Shown: one piece after another, positions 1-8,894 of the stretch
Position numbering within the stretch: the first letter of the stretch is position 1
Layout of the letters: every line of letters begins with the position of its first letter
Source: Amycolatopsis sacchari
Lineage (GTDB): Bacteria; Actinomycetota; Actinomycetes; Mycobacteriales; Pseudonocardiaceae
DNA length: 46,227 bases
Direction of reading: 5' to 3'
Assembly (NCBI RefSeq): GCF_900114035.1
Contig: NZ_FORP01000039.1
Span: 1-46,227, forward strand
Notes under the pieces: generated by a model
What the model was told of the DNA's origin: nothing
Database searches by the model: none
The model's input: the letters and a program-made list of their open reading frames with translations, nothing else
Translations under genes and position numbers: made by a program

Positions 1-258
1 CCCCGGCCCCCTCCCCCCACGCCCGCCCCCACCCCTCCCCACCGCCGCACCCCCACCGGTCCCCACCTCCCCCACCCCCACCCACCCCGGCACCCCCACC
101 ACGCCCCCTCGGCCTCCTCCGGAGGGCCCGTCGGGACCCTCGCTACCCCCGCCGTGGGGGAGGGGCGGCGGCGTCCCCCACGTTTCCCCCACCTGGCCCC
201 ACTGGCGCTCACCTGCGGAAACGCCGGGATTTTCGCTCGGACGGGGGGATCGCCCGCG
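1..258. other. C-rich intergenic region upstream of mraZ
   Basis: I see no credible gene here. Roughly the first 120 bases are almost pure C and A on the plus strand (long G runs on the minus strand). The hexamer CCCCAC, which is GTGGGG on the minus strand, occurs eleven times, starting at 15, 27, 37, 51, 61, 70, 76, 94, 176, 187 and 197, several of them about 10 bp apart. GTGGGG is also one of the repeat words of the MraZ box at 265-300. The region may hold reverse-oriented MraZ sites or a promoter for a gene left of the window, but base composition alone explains part of the pattern. Confidence 0.5.
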
Positions 259-300
259 TTGACTGTGGTGAAAAGTGGGGTACCGTGGTGCGCAGTGGGG
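259..300 (+). promoter_or_regulatory. mraZ promoter interleaved with four MraZ-box repeats
   Basis: A -35 TTGACT (259-264) and a -10 TACCGT (281-286) are 16 bp apart. Four repeats, GTGGTG (265-270), GTGGGG (275-280), GTGGTG (285-290) and GTGGGG (295-300), recur with an exact 10-bp period. Two fill the promoter spacer, one overlaps the -10 and one covers the predicted transcription start near 293. MraZ is known to bind tandem TGGG-type repeats at about 10-bp spacing in front of its own operon, so this is most likely an autoregulatory site for the whole dcw cluster. Confidence 0.85.
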
Positions 301-331
301 CGGAAGGGAGGCCCCGTGGGAGGTGGGGCCG

Positions 332-763
332 GTGTTCCTCGGTACCCACACCCCGAAACTGGACGACAAGGGGCGGCTCACGCTGCCCGCGAAGTTCCGC
401 GACGCGCTGGCAGGTGGGCTCATGGTCACCAAGGGGCAGGACCACTGTCTCTACGTCTTCCCGCGCGCCGAGTTCGAGCAGATGGCCCGCAAGGTCGCCG
501 AAGCGCCGTTCACCAACGAGGCGGTTCGCGCCTACCAGCGCTACCTGTTCGCCGGAACGGACGAGCAACGCCCTGACGGGCAGGGGCGCATCGCGATCGC
601 GCCCGAGCTGCGGCGCTACGCCGGGCTCAGCAAGGACTGTGTGGTGATCGGTGCGATCACCAGGCTGGAGATCTGGGACGCGCAGGCGTGGCAGACCTAC
701 CTGGAGGAGCACGAGGACAGCTACGCGAAAGCGCAGGAAGAGGTTCTGCCGGGCGTGTTCTGA
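332..763 (+). CDS. mraZ: Transcriptional regulator MraZ
   Basis: The product is 143 aa, the usual MraZ length. It has two AbrB/SpoVT-like halves: an N-terminal one beginning [20 protein letters not shown], and a second around [18 protein letters not shown]. MraZ forms ring-shaped oligomers that bind tandem DNA repeats and regulate the dcw cluster. I chose the GTG at 332 because homologues begin MFLGT at exactly this point. An upstream in-frame GTG at 275 lies inside the promoter repeats and would precede the transcription start. It is the first gene of the cluster, with its own binding sites directly upstream. Confidence 0.95.
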   Translation: MFLGTHTPKLDDKGRLTLPAKFRDALAGGLMVTKGQDHCLYVFPRAEFEQMARKVAEAPFTNEAVRAYQRYLFAGTDEQRPDGQGRIAIAPELRRYAGLSKDCVVIGAITRLEIWDAQAWQTYLEEHEDSYAKAQEEVLPGVF

Positions 764-954
764 CGACGTTGCGGTGAAGGCCGGCACCCACGCCGTCGGG
801 GGGCGGGGGTTCCGGCGAGGACGACTCGACTTCGGATGCCGTGAGGCCTCTGTCCGCTCAGCGGCCCTGGTGCACCTTCCCCGGCACCAGGTCCTCAGCG
901 GGCGGGCGGGGACCTGACGGCATCCGTTTTCTGTACAGCGATGAGGGGGTGGTC

Positions 955-1902
955 GTGGCCGAACACGTGCCGGTGCTGCTCGAGCGTGTGCTCGACCTGT
1001 TCGCCCCCGCGCTCGCCGACCGCCCCGCCGTCGTCGTCGACGCGACCGTCGGCCTCGGCGGCCACGCCGACGCCCTGTTGTCCGCCCACCCGCGGCTGCG
1101 CCTGATCGCGCTGGACCGGGATCCCAACGCGCTGGAGCGTTCGCGCGAACGCCTGGCCCGTCACGGCGAGCGCGTCGAGTTCGCACACGCCGTGTACGAC
1201 CGGCTCCCCGAGGTGCTGGCCGAGCGCGGGCTGTCGCATGTGGACGGTGTGCTGTTCGACCTCGGCGTGTCCTCGATGCAGCTGGACCGGGCCGAGCGCG
1301 GCTTCGCCTACGCGCGCGACGCACCGCTGGACATGCGCATGGACCCGACGACCGGGCCGACCGCGGCGGACGTGCTGAACACGTACCCGCCGGGCGAGCT
1401 GGTGCGCATCCTGCGTGACTACGGCGAGGAACGGTTCGCCCAGCGCATCGTCAAAGCCGTTGTGGCGGAACGGGAACGCGAGCCCTTCACCCGCAGCGAG
1501 CGGCTGGTGAAGCTCCTCTACGACGCCGTCCCCGCGGCGAGCAGGCGCACCGGCGGCCATCCGGCGAAGCGCACGTTCCAGGCGCTCCGGATCGAGGTCA
1601 ACGGCGAGCTGGAAGTGCTGCGCCGCGCGGTCCCCGCCGCCCTGAAAGCGCTTTCCGTCGGCGGCCGCATCGTCGTGGAGTCCTACCAGTCGCTGGAGGA
1701 CCGCATCGTCAAGCAGGCGTTCGCGGAGCTGGCGCGCTCCCGCACACCACCGGGCCTGCCGGTGGAACTGCCCGGCCACGGGCCGGAACTGAAGCTGCTG
1801 ACCCGAGGGGCCGAGAAGGCCGACGAAACCGAGACCGAGCACAACCCGCGCGCCGCCTCTGTGCGGCTTCGCGCGGCGGAACGCATCAGGGAGGGCACAT
1901 GA
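955..1902 (+). CDS. rsmH: 16S rRNA (cytosine(1402)-N(4))-methyltransferase RsmH
   Basis: The 315-aa protein matches the family length. It opens with [14 protein letters not shown] and carries the SAM-binding segment [15 protein letters not shown] near residue 25, with [11 protein letters not shown] near residue 103. RsmH methylates N4 of C1402 in the ribosomal P site. The GTG at 955 is preferred because a GAGGGGG purine run (943-949) lies at a good distance; an in-frame GTG at 949 is possible. The last four bases overlap the start of ftsL. The 191 bases between mraZ and this gene hold no other gene. Confidence 0.95.
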   Translation: MAEHVPVLLERVLDLFAPALADRPAVVVDATVGLGGHADALLSAHPRLRLIALDRDPNALERSRERLARHGERVEFAHAVYDRLPEVLAERGLSHVDGVLFDLGVSSMQLDRAERGFAYARDAPLDMRMDPTTGPTAADVLNTYPPGELVRILRDYGEERFAQRIVKAVVAEREREPFTRSERLVKLLYDAVPAASRRTGGHPAKRTFQALRIEVNGELEVLRRAVPAALKALSVGGRIVVESYQSLEDRIVKQAFAELARSRTPPGLPVELPGHGPELKLLTRGAEKADETETEHNPRAASVRLRAAERIREGT

Positions 1903-2549
1903 CAGCGCCCACGCGGACCCGGCGCAAGCCGGCCGAGACGCCGTCGCGGACCGGGACGAAGGAGGCCACGCGCGTCGAGCGCCGGTCCTCGCGCACCGGG
2001 CAGCGGACGAGCGCCGCGGAGCGCGCGTACGCGCGCCGGGCCCAGCGCGTCGACCTGTTGCGCCGCGGCGAGACCGAGCGGAAGCAGCCGGGCCGCGGGC
2101 CGCGGCTGGGCTGGCCGCGTTCCCGGGCGTCGTTCGTGCTGATCGTGATGCTGCTGCTGGCGGCGGGTGTGGCGACCACGCTGCTGCTGTCGACGCAGGC
2201 GATCGCGGACTCCTACCGGCTCGAGCAGATCCGCGAGGAGAACGCGAACCTCGTCGAGCAGTCGGAGCTGCTGCAGCAGGGCGTGACGAAGGCCGAGTCG
2301 GCGTCGTCGCTGGCGGCGCGCGCCAAGGCGCTCGGCATGGTGCCCGCGGGCAACCCCGCGCACCTCGTGCTGAACCCGGACGGCTCGATCACCGTCGTCG
2401 GCACCCCGCAGAAGGCCGTCGGCCAGGCCCCGCCCGCCACCACGACGCCCACCCCGCCCCCGGCGAACCCGGCGGGCACCGCCCCGATCGAGGGTGACGT
2501 GGCGCAGGGCGACCAGCAGCAGCCCGCCGTGCAGGGTGGTGGTCAGTGA
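1899..2549 (+). CDS. ftsL: FtsL-like cell division protein
   Basis: This 216-aa bitopic membrane protein has a long basic cytoplasmic N-terminus (about residues 1-76, rich in Arg), one transmembrane helix (about 78-98) and a short coiled coil (about 101-130, [20 protein letters not shown]). A Pro/Thr/Gln-rich periplasmic tail follows. This architecture between rsmH and ftsI is that of actinobacterial FtsL, which links FtsQ to the FtsW-FtsI synthase. Sequence identity in this family is low, so the call rests on topology and position. It starts at an ATGA overlap with rsmH and its stop overlaps the ftsI start. Confidence 0.85.
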   Translation: MTAPTRTRRKPAETPSRTGTKEATRVERRSSRTGQRTSAAERAYARRAQRVDLLRRGETERKQPGRGPRLGWPRSRASFVLIVMLLLAAGVATTLLLSTQAIADSYRLEQIREENANLVEQSELLQQGVTKAESASSLAARAKALGMVPAGNPAHLVLNPDGSITVVGTPQKAVGQAPPATTTPTPPPANPAGTAPIEGDVAQGDQQQPAVQGGGQ

Positions 2550-4450
2550 TGCCGGACCGGGGACGGTCCCGCCGGCGCACGTACACCGCGCGGGTCCGCC
2601 AGGTCGCGGGCAGGCCCGCGGCGGCCACCGGCAAGGGCCGGTACGTCGCGGTGCGCGTGGTGCTCGTCGGCGTGCTCGTGGTCGCGGGCCTGAAACTGGT
2701 GCAGGTGCAGGGGTTCCAGGCCGAGGCGCTGTCGGCGAAGGCGGAGAACCAGCGCACGACGACGATCACGATCCCCGCGCAGCGCGGCGCCATCGAGGAC
2801 CGCAACGGCGTGAAGCTGGCGTTCAGCGTGGAAACCCGTGCGCTGTCGGTGAACCTGAAGATCATGCGGAAGAACTGGGCGGAGTACGCGCAGAAGAACC
2901 CGCAGCTGGGGCAGAACTTCGAGACCCGCGCGGCGGCGGCCGCGAAGTTCATGGCCGCGAAGCTGCCCGGCAAGGTGACCGAGGCCGAGCTGCTCGCCGA
3001 CTTCCACAAGCAGCAGGACTTCACGTACCTGGTCAAGGACGTCGAGCCGTCGGTCGCGGAGGAGATCACCGGGAAGTTCCCGGAGATCGGCAGCGAGACG
3101 CAGGCCGCGCGCGAGTACCCGGGCGACACGCTGGCGGCCAACGTCGTCGGGGTGGCGAACTGGCGCACCGACGACCCGGACGTGTCCAAGCACAACCTGC
3201 ACGGCATCGCGGGCCTGGAGATGACGCGGGACAGCGACCTCGCGGGGAAGCCGGGGCAGTACGTCGCGGACACCGCGCAGGGCAGCAACAGCGTGATCAT
3301 CCCGGGCACCGAGCGCGACGTGCAGCCCGCGACCGCGGGCAACGACCTGGTGCTGACGCTGGACTCCGACGTGCAGTACGCGTTGCAGAGCCAGCTGGCG
3401 GACTACGTCGCCAAGTCGCACGCGAAGGGCGGCAGCGCGGTCATCATGGACGCCAAGACCGGCGAGATCTACGCGCTCGCCGACAACCGCACGTTCAACC
3501 CGAACGACCCGTCGACCTACTCGGACCCGGGGCTGAACCTCGAAGCGGTCAGCACGCCGTACGAACCCGGTTCGGTGAACAAGGTCATCACCGCGACGGC
3601 GGCGATCGACACCGGCGTGACCACCCCCGAGCAGGTGCACGACGTGCCCGGCTCGCTGGTGGTGGCCGACCACACCATCCACGACGCGTGGTCGCACGGC
3701 ACGGTCAAGTTCACCACGACGGGGATCTTCGCGAAGTCGTCGAACGTCGGGACGCTGCTGCTGGCGCAGCAGGTCGGACCGGACCGGTACATGCAGTACC
3801 TGCAGAAGTTCGGCATCGGGCAGAGCACGGGGCTGGGCCTGCCCGGCGAGAGCCGCGGTTCGGTGCCGCCGCGCAACACGTGGACCGGCACGACGTTCGG
3901 CAACCTGCCCATCGGCCAGGGTCTGTCGATGACGGTGGTGCAGATGGCCGGGATGTACCAGGCGATCGCCAACAACGGGCTGCGCGTGCAGCCGCGGATC
4001 GTCAAGGAGGAGGTCCGGCCGGACGGGACGGTGGTGCCGGAACCGGCGCCGCAGTCGGTGCAGGTGGTGAGCCCGCAGACCGCGACGACGGTGCGGAACA
4101 TGCTGCGGGCGGTCACGCAGAGCGGGAAGAGCGGCAACAGCGGCACGGCGCCGACGGCGGCGCTGGAGGGGTACCAGATCTCCGGCAAGACCGGCACGGC
4201 GCAACAGGTCAACCCGGCGACGGGCGCGTACAGCGACTCGCTCTACAACATCACGTTCGCCGGCATGCTGCCCGCGGACAACCCGCGCTTCGTGATCGGC
4301 ATCCGGCTCGACGCGCCGGACACGACGCTGCCGGCTGGGCACTCGGCGGCGCCGCTGTTCCACGACCTGGCCTCGTACCTCACGCAGCGGTACCAGATCC
4401 CGCTTTCCCCCGAGCCGACGCCGTACATGCCCTTGCAGATCAACCAGTGA
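2549..4450 (+). CDS. ftsI: Peptidoglycan transpeptidase FtsI (PBP3)
   Basis: The 633-aa class B penicillin-binding protein has a basic N-terminus, one transmembrane anchor (about 30-50), a PBP dimerisation domain and a C-terminal transpeptidase. The three active-site motifs are visible: SVNK (catalytic Ser about 342), SSN (Ser 397) and KTGT (Lys 547). FtsI cross-links septal peptidoglycan and works with FtsW. There are no PASTA domains. The ATG at 2549 overlaps the ftsL stop (TGATG); a GTG at 2546 directly before it is an alternative. Confidence 0.95.
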   Translation: MPDRGRSRRRTYTARVRQVAGRPAAATGKGRYVAVRVVLVGVLVVAGLKLVQVQGFQAEALSAKAENQRTTTITIPAQRGAIEDRNGVKLAFSVETRALSVNLKIMRKNWAEYAQKNPQLGQNFETRAAAAAKFMAAKLPGKVTEAELLADFHKQQDFTYLVKDVEPSVAEEITGKFPEIGSETQAAREYPGDTLAANVVGVANWRTDDPDVSKHNLHGIAGLEMTRDSDLAGKPGQYVADTAQGSNSVIIPGTERDVQPATAGNDLVLTLDSDVQYALQSQLADYVAKSHAKGGSAVIMDAKTGEIYALADNRTFNPNDPSTYSDPGLNLEAVSTPYEPGSVNKVITATAAIDTGVTTPEQVHDVPGSLVVADHTIHDAWSHGTVKFTTTGIFAKSSNVGTLLLAQQVGPDRYMQYLQKFGIGQSTGLGLPGESRGSVPPRNTWTGTTFGNLPIGQGLSMTVVQMAGMYQAIANNGLRVQPRIVKEEVRPDGTVVPEPAPQSVQVVSPQTATTVRNMLRAVTQSGKSGNSGTAPTAALEGYQISGKTGTAQQVNPATGAYSDSLYNITFAGMLPADNPRFVIGIRLDAPDTTLPAGHSAAPLFHDLASYLTQRYQIPLSPEPTPYMPLQINQ

Positions 4451-4767
4451 GGCTCGTGCCACCGCCCGCGGCGCCGCTCCCCGGCGACGCGGGCGTGCCG
4501 CGCTGCCCGGAAAACGACGCCGGGACGCGGCCGGCTCGATGGCGTCCGGAATCGCGAGCAACGGTTGCACGCGGGCACGCCGCTGGGACGACCCGTTGTA
4601 GGCGGTCGAACCAGCCGTCAGTTCGCACACCGCGCCCAGGATCTGTTCCGGCGTGAATCCTGTTCCTCGACGAAGTGGCAGGTCTTCGACCGCCCCGGCC
4701 GCCCCTGTTTCCCTCGCCAACACCGCCGCAAGCCCCACCGGCTCACGGAACCGCCGCGCGTCGTCGG
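4451..4767. other. Intergenic region between ftsI and murE
   Basis: About 320 bases without a supportable gene, the largest break inside the mur/fts block. An unassigned frame stays open on the minus strand through the region, but I see no start site, ribosome-binding site or recognisable motif, and it runs on antisense to ftsI. The useful element is at the right edge, where the murE promoter lies. Confidence 0.5.
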
Positions 4768-4782
4768 TAACCTTTCCGCCTG
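4768..4782 (+). promoter_or_regulatory. Candidate leaderless murE promoter (-10 TAACCT)
   Basis: TAACCT at 4768-4773 matches the actinobacterial -10 consensus TANNNT and ends eight bases before the GTG of murE, with no Shine-Dalgarno sequence between. The first transcribed base would be at or next to the start codon, giving a leaderless mRNA for murE and downstream genes. No clear -35 is visible. Confidence 0.5.
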
Positions 4783-6374
4783 TGTCGGTCAACAACGAGG
4801 GGCAGGTCCCGGACAGCCCGGTCAAGGCGGCGGTCGCGCCGCCGCGGCCCGCGCGGATCGAGCCGGTTCCGCTCACCACGCTGGCCGCCCGCGCCGACGC
4901 GCGGCTGATCGCGGATTCCGCGGCCTGGCCCGGCGAAACGGCGGTCACCGGAGCCACCCTGCGCGCCCAGCACGTCCTCCCCGGCGACCTGTTCGCCGCC
5001 CTGCCCGGCGCCAGGGCCCACGGAGCGGACTTCGCCGCACAGGCGCTCGCCTCGGGCGCCGCCGCCGTCCTGACGGACGAGGAGGGGGCACAACGGCCCG
5101 CGCTGCGCGACGCCGGTGTCCCCGTGCTGGTGCACCCCGACCCGCGTGGCGTGCTCGGCTCGGTCGCCGCCTGGATCTACGGCGAACCGTCGCTGGAACT
5201 GGCCGTGCTGGGCGTCACCGGCACCTCCGGCAAGACCACGACGGCGTACCTCGTCGAGTCGGGGCTGCGGGCGGCCGGCCGCACGACGGGGCTCATCGGC
5301 ACCGTCGAGACCCGGATCGCGGGGGAGCGGCTCGCGAGCGCCTTCACCACGCCGGAGGCGCCGGACCTGCAGGCGCTGTTCGCGGTGATGGTCGAGCACG
5401 GCGTCACGCACGTGCCGATGGAGGTCTCCAGCCACGCGCTCGCGCTGGGCCGCGTCAACGGCACCCGGTTCGCGGTCGGCGCGTTCACCAACCTCTCGCA
5501 GGACCACCTCGACTTCCACAAGGACATGCAGGAGTACTTCGAGGCGAAGTCGCTGCTGTTCGACGGCCGGTCGGCCACCGAGGTCGTCGTCATCGACACC
5601 GCGTGGGGCCAGGCTCTGGTCAAATCGCACACGATCACCGTGTCCACCCAGTCCGGCGTGGACGCCGCGTGGACGGCGGCCGACATCGACACGACGCCGA
5701 CCGGCGAGCAGTCGTTCACCCTGCAGGGCCCCGACGGCCGCACCGCCCGCGCGACGCTGCCCCTGCCTGGCACCTTCAACGTCGCCAACGCGCTGCTGGC
5801 GGCCGCGATCCTGGACACCACCGGCGTGGGGCTGGACGAGATCGTCAAGGGGCTCGCGAGCGTCGAGGTGCCGGGCCGCATGGAGCGGGTCTACCTCGGC
5901 CAGGGCTTCACCGCCGTCGTGGACTACGCCCACAAGCCGGCCGCGGTCGCCGAGGCGCTCGACGCGCTGCGTGCCCGCACCAAGGGCCGCATCATCACCG
6001 TGCTCGGCTGCGGTGGCGACCGCGACACCGCCAAGCGCCCGCTGATGGGGGAGGCCGCCGCGCGGCGCAGCGAGGTGCTCATCGTGACCGACGACAACCC
6101 GCGCTCGGAGGACCCGGCGCTGATCCGCGCCGCGATGCTCACCGGTGCCCGCGCCGCCCGCGCGGGCTGCCGGGTGCTGGAGATCGGCGACCGGCGCGCC
6201 GCCATCACCAAGGCGGTCGAGCTCGCCGAGCCGGGCGACGTCGTGCTGATCGCGGGGAAGGGGCACGAGACCGGCCAGGAGGCCGGTGGCGTGGTGCACC
6301 CCTTCTCCGACCGTGAGGAGCTGGCGGCCGCCATCCGGCACCGGCTCGAGGGACAACCAGGAGTATCCGCTTGA
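4782..6374 (+). CDS. murE: UDP-N-acetylmuramoyl-L-alanyl-D-glutamate--2,6-diaminopimelate ligase MurE
   Basis: The 530-aa Mur ligase has an N-terminal UDP-MurNAc-peptide domain, a central ATPase domain with GTSGKTTT (Lys about 151) and a C-terminal domain. The DNPR motif (about residues 438-441) is diagnostic for enzymes that add meso-diaminopimelate rather than lysine. It adds the third residue of the stem peptide in the cytoplasm. The frame stays open upstream to 4653, but that extension is Ser/Pro/Arg-rich and unlike the family, so the GTG at 4782 after the -10 box is preferred. It overlaps murF by four bases. Confidence 0.95.
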   Translation: MSVNNEGQVPDSPVKAAVAPPRPARIEPVPLTTLAARADARLIADSAAWPGETAVTGATLRAQHVLPGDLFAALPGARAHGADFAAQALASGAAAVLTDEEGAQRPALRDAGVPVLVHPDPRGVLGSVAAWIYGEPSLELAVLGVTGTSGKTTTAYLVESGLRAAGRTTGLIGTVETRIAGERLASAFTTPEAPDLQALFAVMVEHGVTHVPMEVSSHALALGRVNGTRFAVGAFTNLSQDHLDFHKDMQEYFEAKSLLFDGRSATEVVVIDTAWGQALVKSHTITVSTQSGVDAAWTAADIDTTPTGEQSFTLQGPDGRTARATLPLPGTFNVANALLAAAILDTTGVGLDEIVKGLASVEVPGRMERVYLGQGFTAVVDYAHKPAAVAEALDALRARTKGRIITVLGCGGDRDTAKRPLMGEAAARRSEVLIVTDDNPRSEDPALIRAAMLTGARAARAGCRVLEIGDRRAAITKAVELAEPGDVVLIAGKGHETGQEAGGVVHPFSDREELAAAIRHRLEGQPGVSA

Positions 6375-7831
6375 TCTCGCTCACCCTGGCGGAGATCGCC
6401 AGCATCGTCGGAGGGACGGTGCACGACGGAGACGGCGCCACCGTCGTCACCGGCAGCGTCGAGTTCGACTCCCGCAAGCTCACGCCCGGCGGCCTGTTCG
6501 TCGCGCTGCCCGGCGAGAAGGTCGACGGGCACGACTTCGCCGCGAAGGCCATCGAGTCCGGCGCGGCGGGCGTGCTCGCCGCACGGCCGGTCGGGGTGCC
6601 CGCGGTCGTCGTGCCGCCGTTGCCGCCCGGGCAGGCCCACGAGCGGTCGGTCGCCCTCACCGGCGACATCGACGGCTCCGGCGCGGCCGTGCTGGCGGGG
6701 CTCGCCAAACTGGCCCGGTACGTCGTGCGGGAGCTGTCCGCGAAGGGCCTCACCGTCGTCGGCGTGACGGGCTCGTCGGGCAAGACGTCCACCAAGGACC
6801 TCATCGCCCAGTTGCTCGAACCGCTGGGCCCCACGGTCGCGCCGCCCGGCTCGTTCAACAACGAGCTGGGCCACCCGTGGACGGCGCTGCGGGCCGACGA
6901 GTCCACGCGGCACCTGGTGCTGGAGATGTCCGCGCGCGGCGTGGGCCACATCGCGGACCTGGCGCGGACGGCGCCGCCCCGCATCGGCGTCGTGCTCAAC
7001 GTCGGTTCCGCGCACGTCAGCGAGTTCGGTTCGCGCGAGGCGATCGCGCAGGCGAAGGGCGAGCTGGTCGAGGCGCTGCCGGAGGACGGCGTCGCGGTGC
7101 TCAACCGCGACGACCCGCTCGTGTCGGCGATGGAGAGCCGCACCAAGGCGCGTGTCGTCGGTGTCGGCGAGCACCCCGACGCCGAGGTGCGGGCCGAGAA
7201 CATCGCGCTCGACGAGCAGGCCCGGCCGTCGTTCCGCCTCGTCACCGCGCAGGGCTCGGCCGAGGTGAAGCTGCAGCTGCACGGGGAACACCACGTGGGC
7301 AACGCGTTGTCCGCCGCCGCGGTCGCGCTCGAGCTGGGTTCCACTGTGGACGAAATCGCCACCCGGCTGTCCACTGTGGAGCGCCGGTCGGCGCGCCGGA
7401 TGGAGGTCACCACCCGGGCCGACGGGGTGACGATCCTCAACGACTCCTACAACGCCAACCCGGAGTCCATGCGCGCCGCGCTCAAGGCGCTCGCCTCGAT
7501 GAGCCGCGGAAAGCGATCTTGGGCGGTCCTCGGTGAGATGGGCGAACTGGGTGCCGATAGCGTGTCCGCGCACGACGAGATCGGCCGCCTCGCGGTCCGG
7601 CTCAACATCGGCAAGCTGGTGGTCGTCGGAGAAGGTGCGGCCCCCATGCACCAGGGCGCCAGTCACGAGGGCTCCTGGGGAGAGGAGTCCGTGCTGGTGC
7701 CCGACACCGATGCCGCGATCGCGCTGCTGCGCGAGCAGCTCGAACCCGGTGACGTCGTGCTCGTCAAGGCTTCCAACTTCGCCCAGCTCTGGCGGGTGGC
7801 GAACGCGCTGCTCGAGGATGGTGTTGCGTGA
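6371..7831 (+). CDS. murF: UDP-N-acetylmuramoyl-tripeptide--D-alanyl-D-alanine ligase MurF
   Basis: The 486-aa protein starts at a TTG that overlaps the murE stop (TTGA). It shows the Mur-ligase ATP loop GSSGKTST (Lys about 138), [11 protein letters not shown], and [13 protein letters not shown] in the C-terminal half, all typical of MurF. It attaches D-Ala-D-Ala to the UDP-MurNAc-tripeptide. The region around residues 324-337 contains two in-frame copies of TCCACTGTGGA exactly 30 bp apart (7340-7350 and 7370-7380), both using the rare ACT codon. It overlaps mraY by four bases. Confidence 0.95.
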   Translation: MISLTLAEIASIVGGTVHDGDGATVVTGSVEFDSRKLTPGGLFVALPGEKVDGHDFAAKAIESGAAGVLAARPVGVPAVVVPPLPPGQAHERSVALTGDIDGSGAAVLAGLAKLARYVVRELSAKGLTVVGVTGSSGKTSTKDLIAQLLEPLGPTVAPPGSFNNELGHPWTALRADESTRHLVLEMSARGVGHIADLARTAPPRIGVVLNVGSAHVSEFGSREAIAQAKGELVEALPEDGVAVLNRDDPLVSAMESRTKARVVGVGEHPDAEVRAENIALDEQARPSFRLVTAQGSAEVKLQLHGEHHVGNALSAAAVALELGSTVDEIATRLSTVERRSARRMEVTTRADGVTILNDSYNANPESMRAALKALASMSRGKRSWAVLGEMGELGADSVSAHDEIGRLAVRLNIGKLVVVGEGAAPMHQGASHEGSWGEESVLVPDTDAAIALLREQLEPGDVVLVKASNFAQLWRVANALLEDGVA

Positions 7832-8892
7832 TCAGCATTCTGGTCGCCGCGGGGATCGGGCTCCTGGTCTCCATTCTGCTCACCCCGTACCTGATCCGGG
7901 TGTTCTCCCGGCAGGGGTTCGGTCAGGAGATCCGTGAGGAGGGCCCGCAGGGGCACAAGTCCAAGCGCGGCACGCCCACGATGGGCGGCGTCGCGATCAT
8001 CCTCGCGATGCTGGCCGGGTACTTCCTGGCCCACCTGATCAACTGGCAGCGGCCCTCGGTGTCCGGCCTGCTGGTGCTGTTCCTGGCGGTGGGGCTGGGC
8101 GTCGTCGGGTTCCTCGACGACTTCATCAAGATCCGCAAGCAGCGCAACCTCGGCCTGAACAAGACCGCGAAGCTGGTGGGCCAGCTCGTCGTCGCGGTCG
8201 CCTTCGGCATCCTGGTGCTCAACTTCGCCGACAAGTACGGGCTCACCCCGGCCTCGCGGAACCTGTCGTACGTGCGCGACCTGGCGCTGATCACGTTCCC
8301 GTCGGTGCTGTTCGTGGTGTTCGTCTACATCGTGGTCTCCGGCTGGTCCAACGCCGTGAACTTCACCGACGGCCTGGACGGGCTCGCCGGCGGCGTGTCG
8401 GCGATGGTGCTGGCGACCTACGTCGTGATCGCGTTCTGGCAGGAGCGGCTGTCGTGCGTGAACACCCCGCAGGCGGCCTGTTACGACGTGCGCGACCCGC
8501 TGGACCTGGCGGTGGTCGCCGCGGCGGCGGCCGGGGCGTGCATCGGCTTCCTGTGGTGGAACGCGGCCCCGGCGAAGATCTTCATGGGCGACACCGGCTC
8601 GCTCGCGCTGGGCGGCCTGGTGGCGGGCCTGTCGATCACGACGCGCACCGAGCTGCTCGCGATCGTCATCGGTGGCCTGTTCATGGTCGAGATGATCTCG
8701 GTGGTGCTGCAGATCGCGGTGTTCCGCACCACGCGGCGGCGGCTGTTCCGGATGGCGCCGTTCCACCACCACTTCGAACTCGCCGGGTGGGCGGAAACCA
8801 CGGTGATCATCCGGTTCTGGCTGCTCGCGGCGATCTGCTGCATGTTCGGCCTCGGGCTCTTCTACAGCGAACAGCTGAGCGCGGGAGGCTGA
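7828..8892 (+). CDS. mraY: Phospho-N-acetylmuramoyl-pentapeptide-transferase MraY
   Basis: The 354-aa integral membrane enzyme has about ten transmembrane helices. It carries the family signatures [42 protein letters not shown] and PFHHHFE, which supply the Mg2+-binding Asp residues and the HHH loop. It transfers phospho-MurNAc-pentapeptide to undecaprenyl phosphate, giving lipid I. The GTG start overlaps the murF stop, and murD follows after two bases. Confidence 0.97.
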   Translation: MISILVAAGIGLLVSILLTPYLIRVFSRQGFGQEIREEGPQGHKSKRGTPTMGGVAIILAMLAGYFLAHLINWQRPSVSGLLVLFLAVGLGVVGFLDDFIKIRKQRNLGLNKTAKLVGQLVVAVAFGILVLNFADKYGLTPASRNLSYVRDLALITFPSVLFVVFVYIVVSGWSNAVNFTDGLDGLAGGVSAMVLATYVVIAFWQERLSCVNTPQAACYDVRDPLDLAVVAAAAAGACIGFLWWNAAPAKIFMGDTGSLALGGLVAGLSITTRTELLAIVIGGLFMVEMISVVLQIAVFRTTRRRLFRMAPFHHHFELAGWAETTVIIRFWLLAAICCMFGLGLFYSEQLSAGG

Positions 8893-8894
8893 GC

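Noticed and set aside
275..331. Longer MraZ N-terminus from the GTG at 275
   Set aside because: It would begin inside the MraZ boxes, upstream of the predicted transcription start, and is not shared with the family.
2543..4957. Minus-strand open frame through ftsI and the 4451-4781 gap
   Set aside because: The gap part looks mildly protein-like, but there is no start, ribosome-binding site or recognisable motif, and most of the frame is antisense to ftsI.
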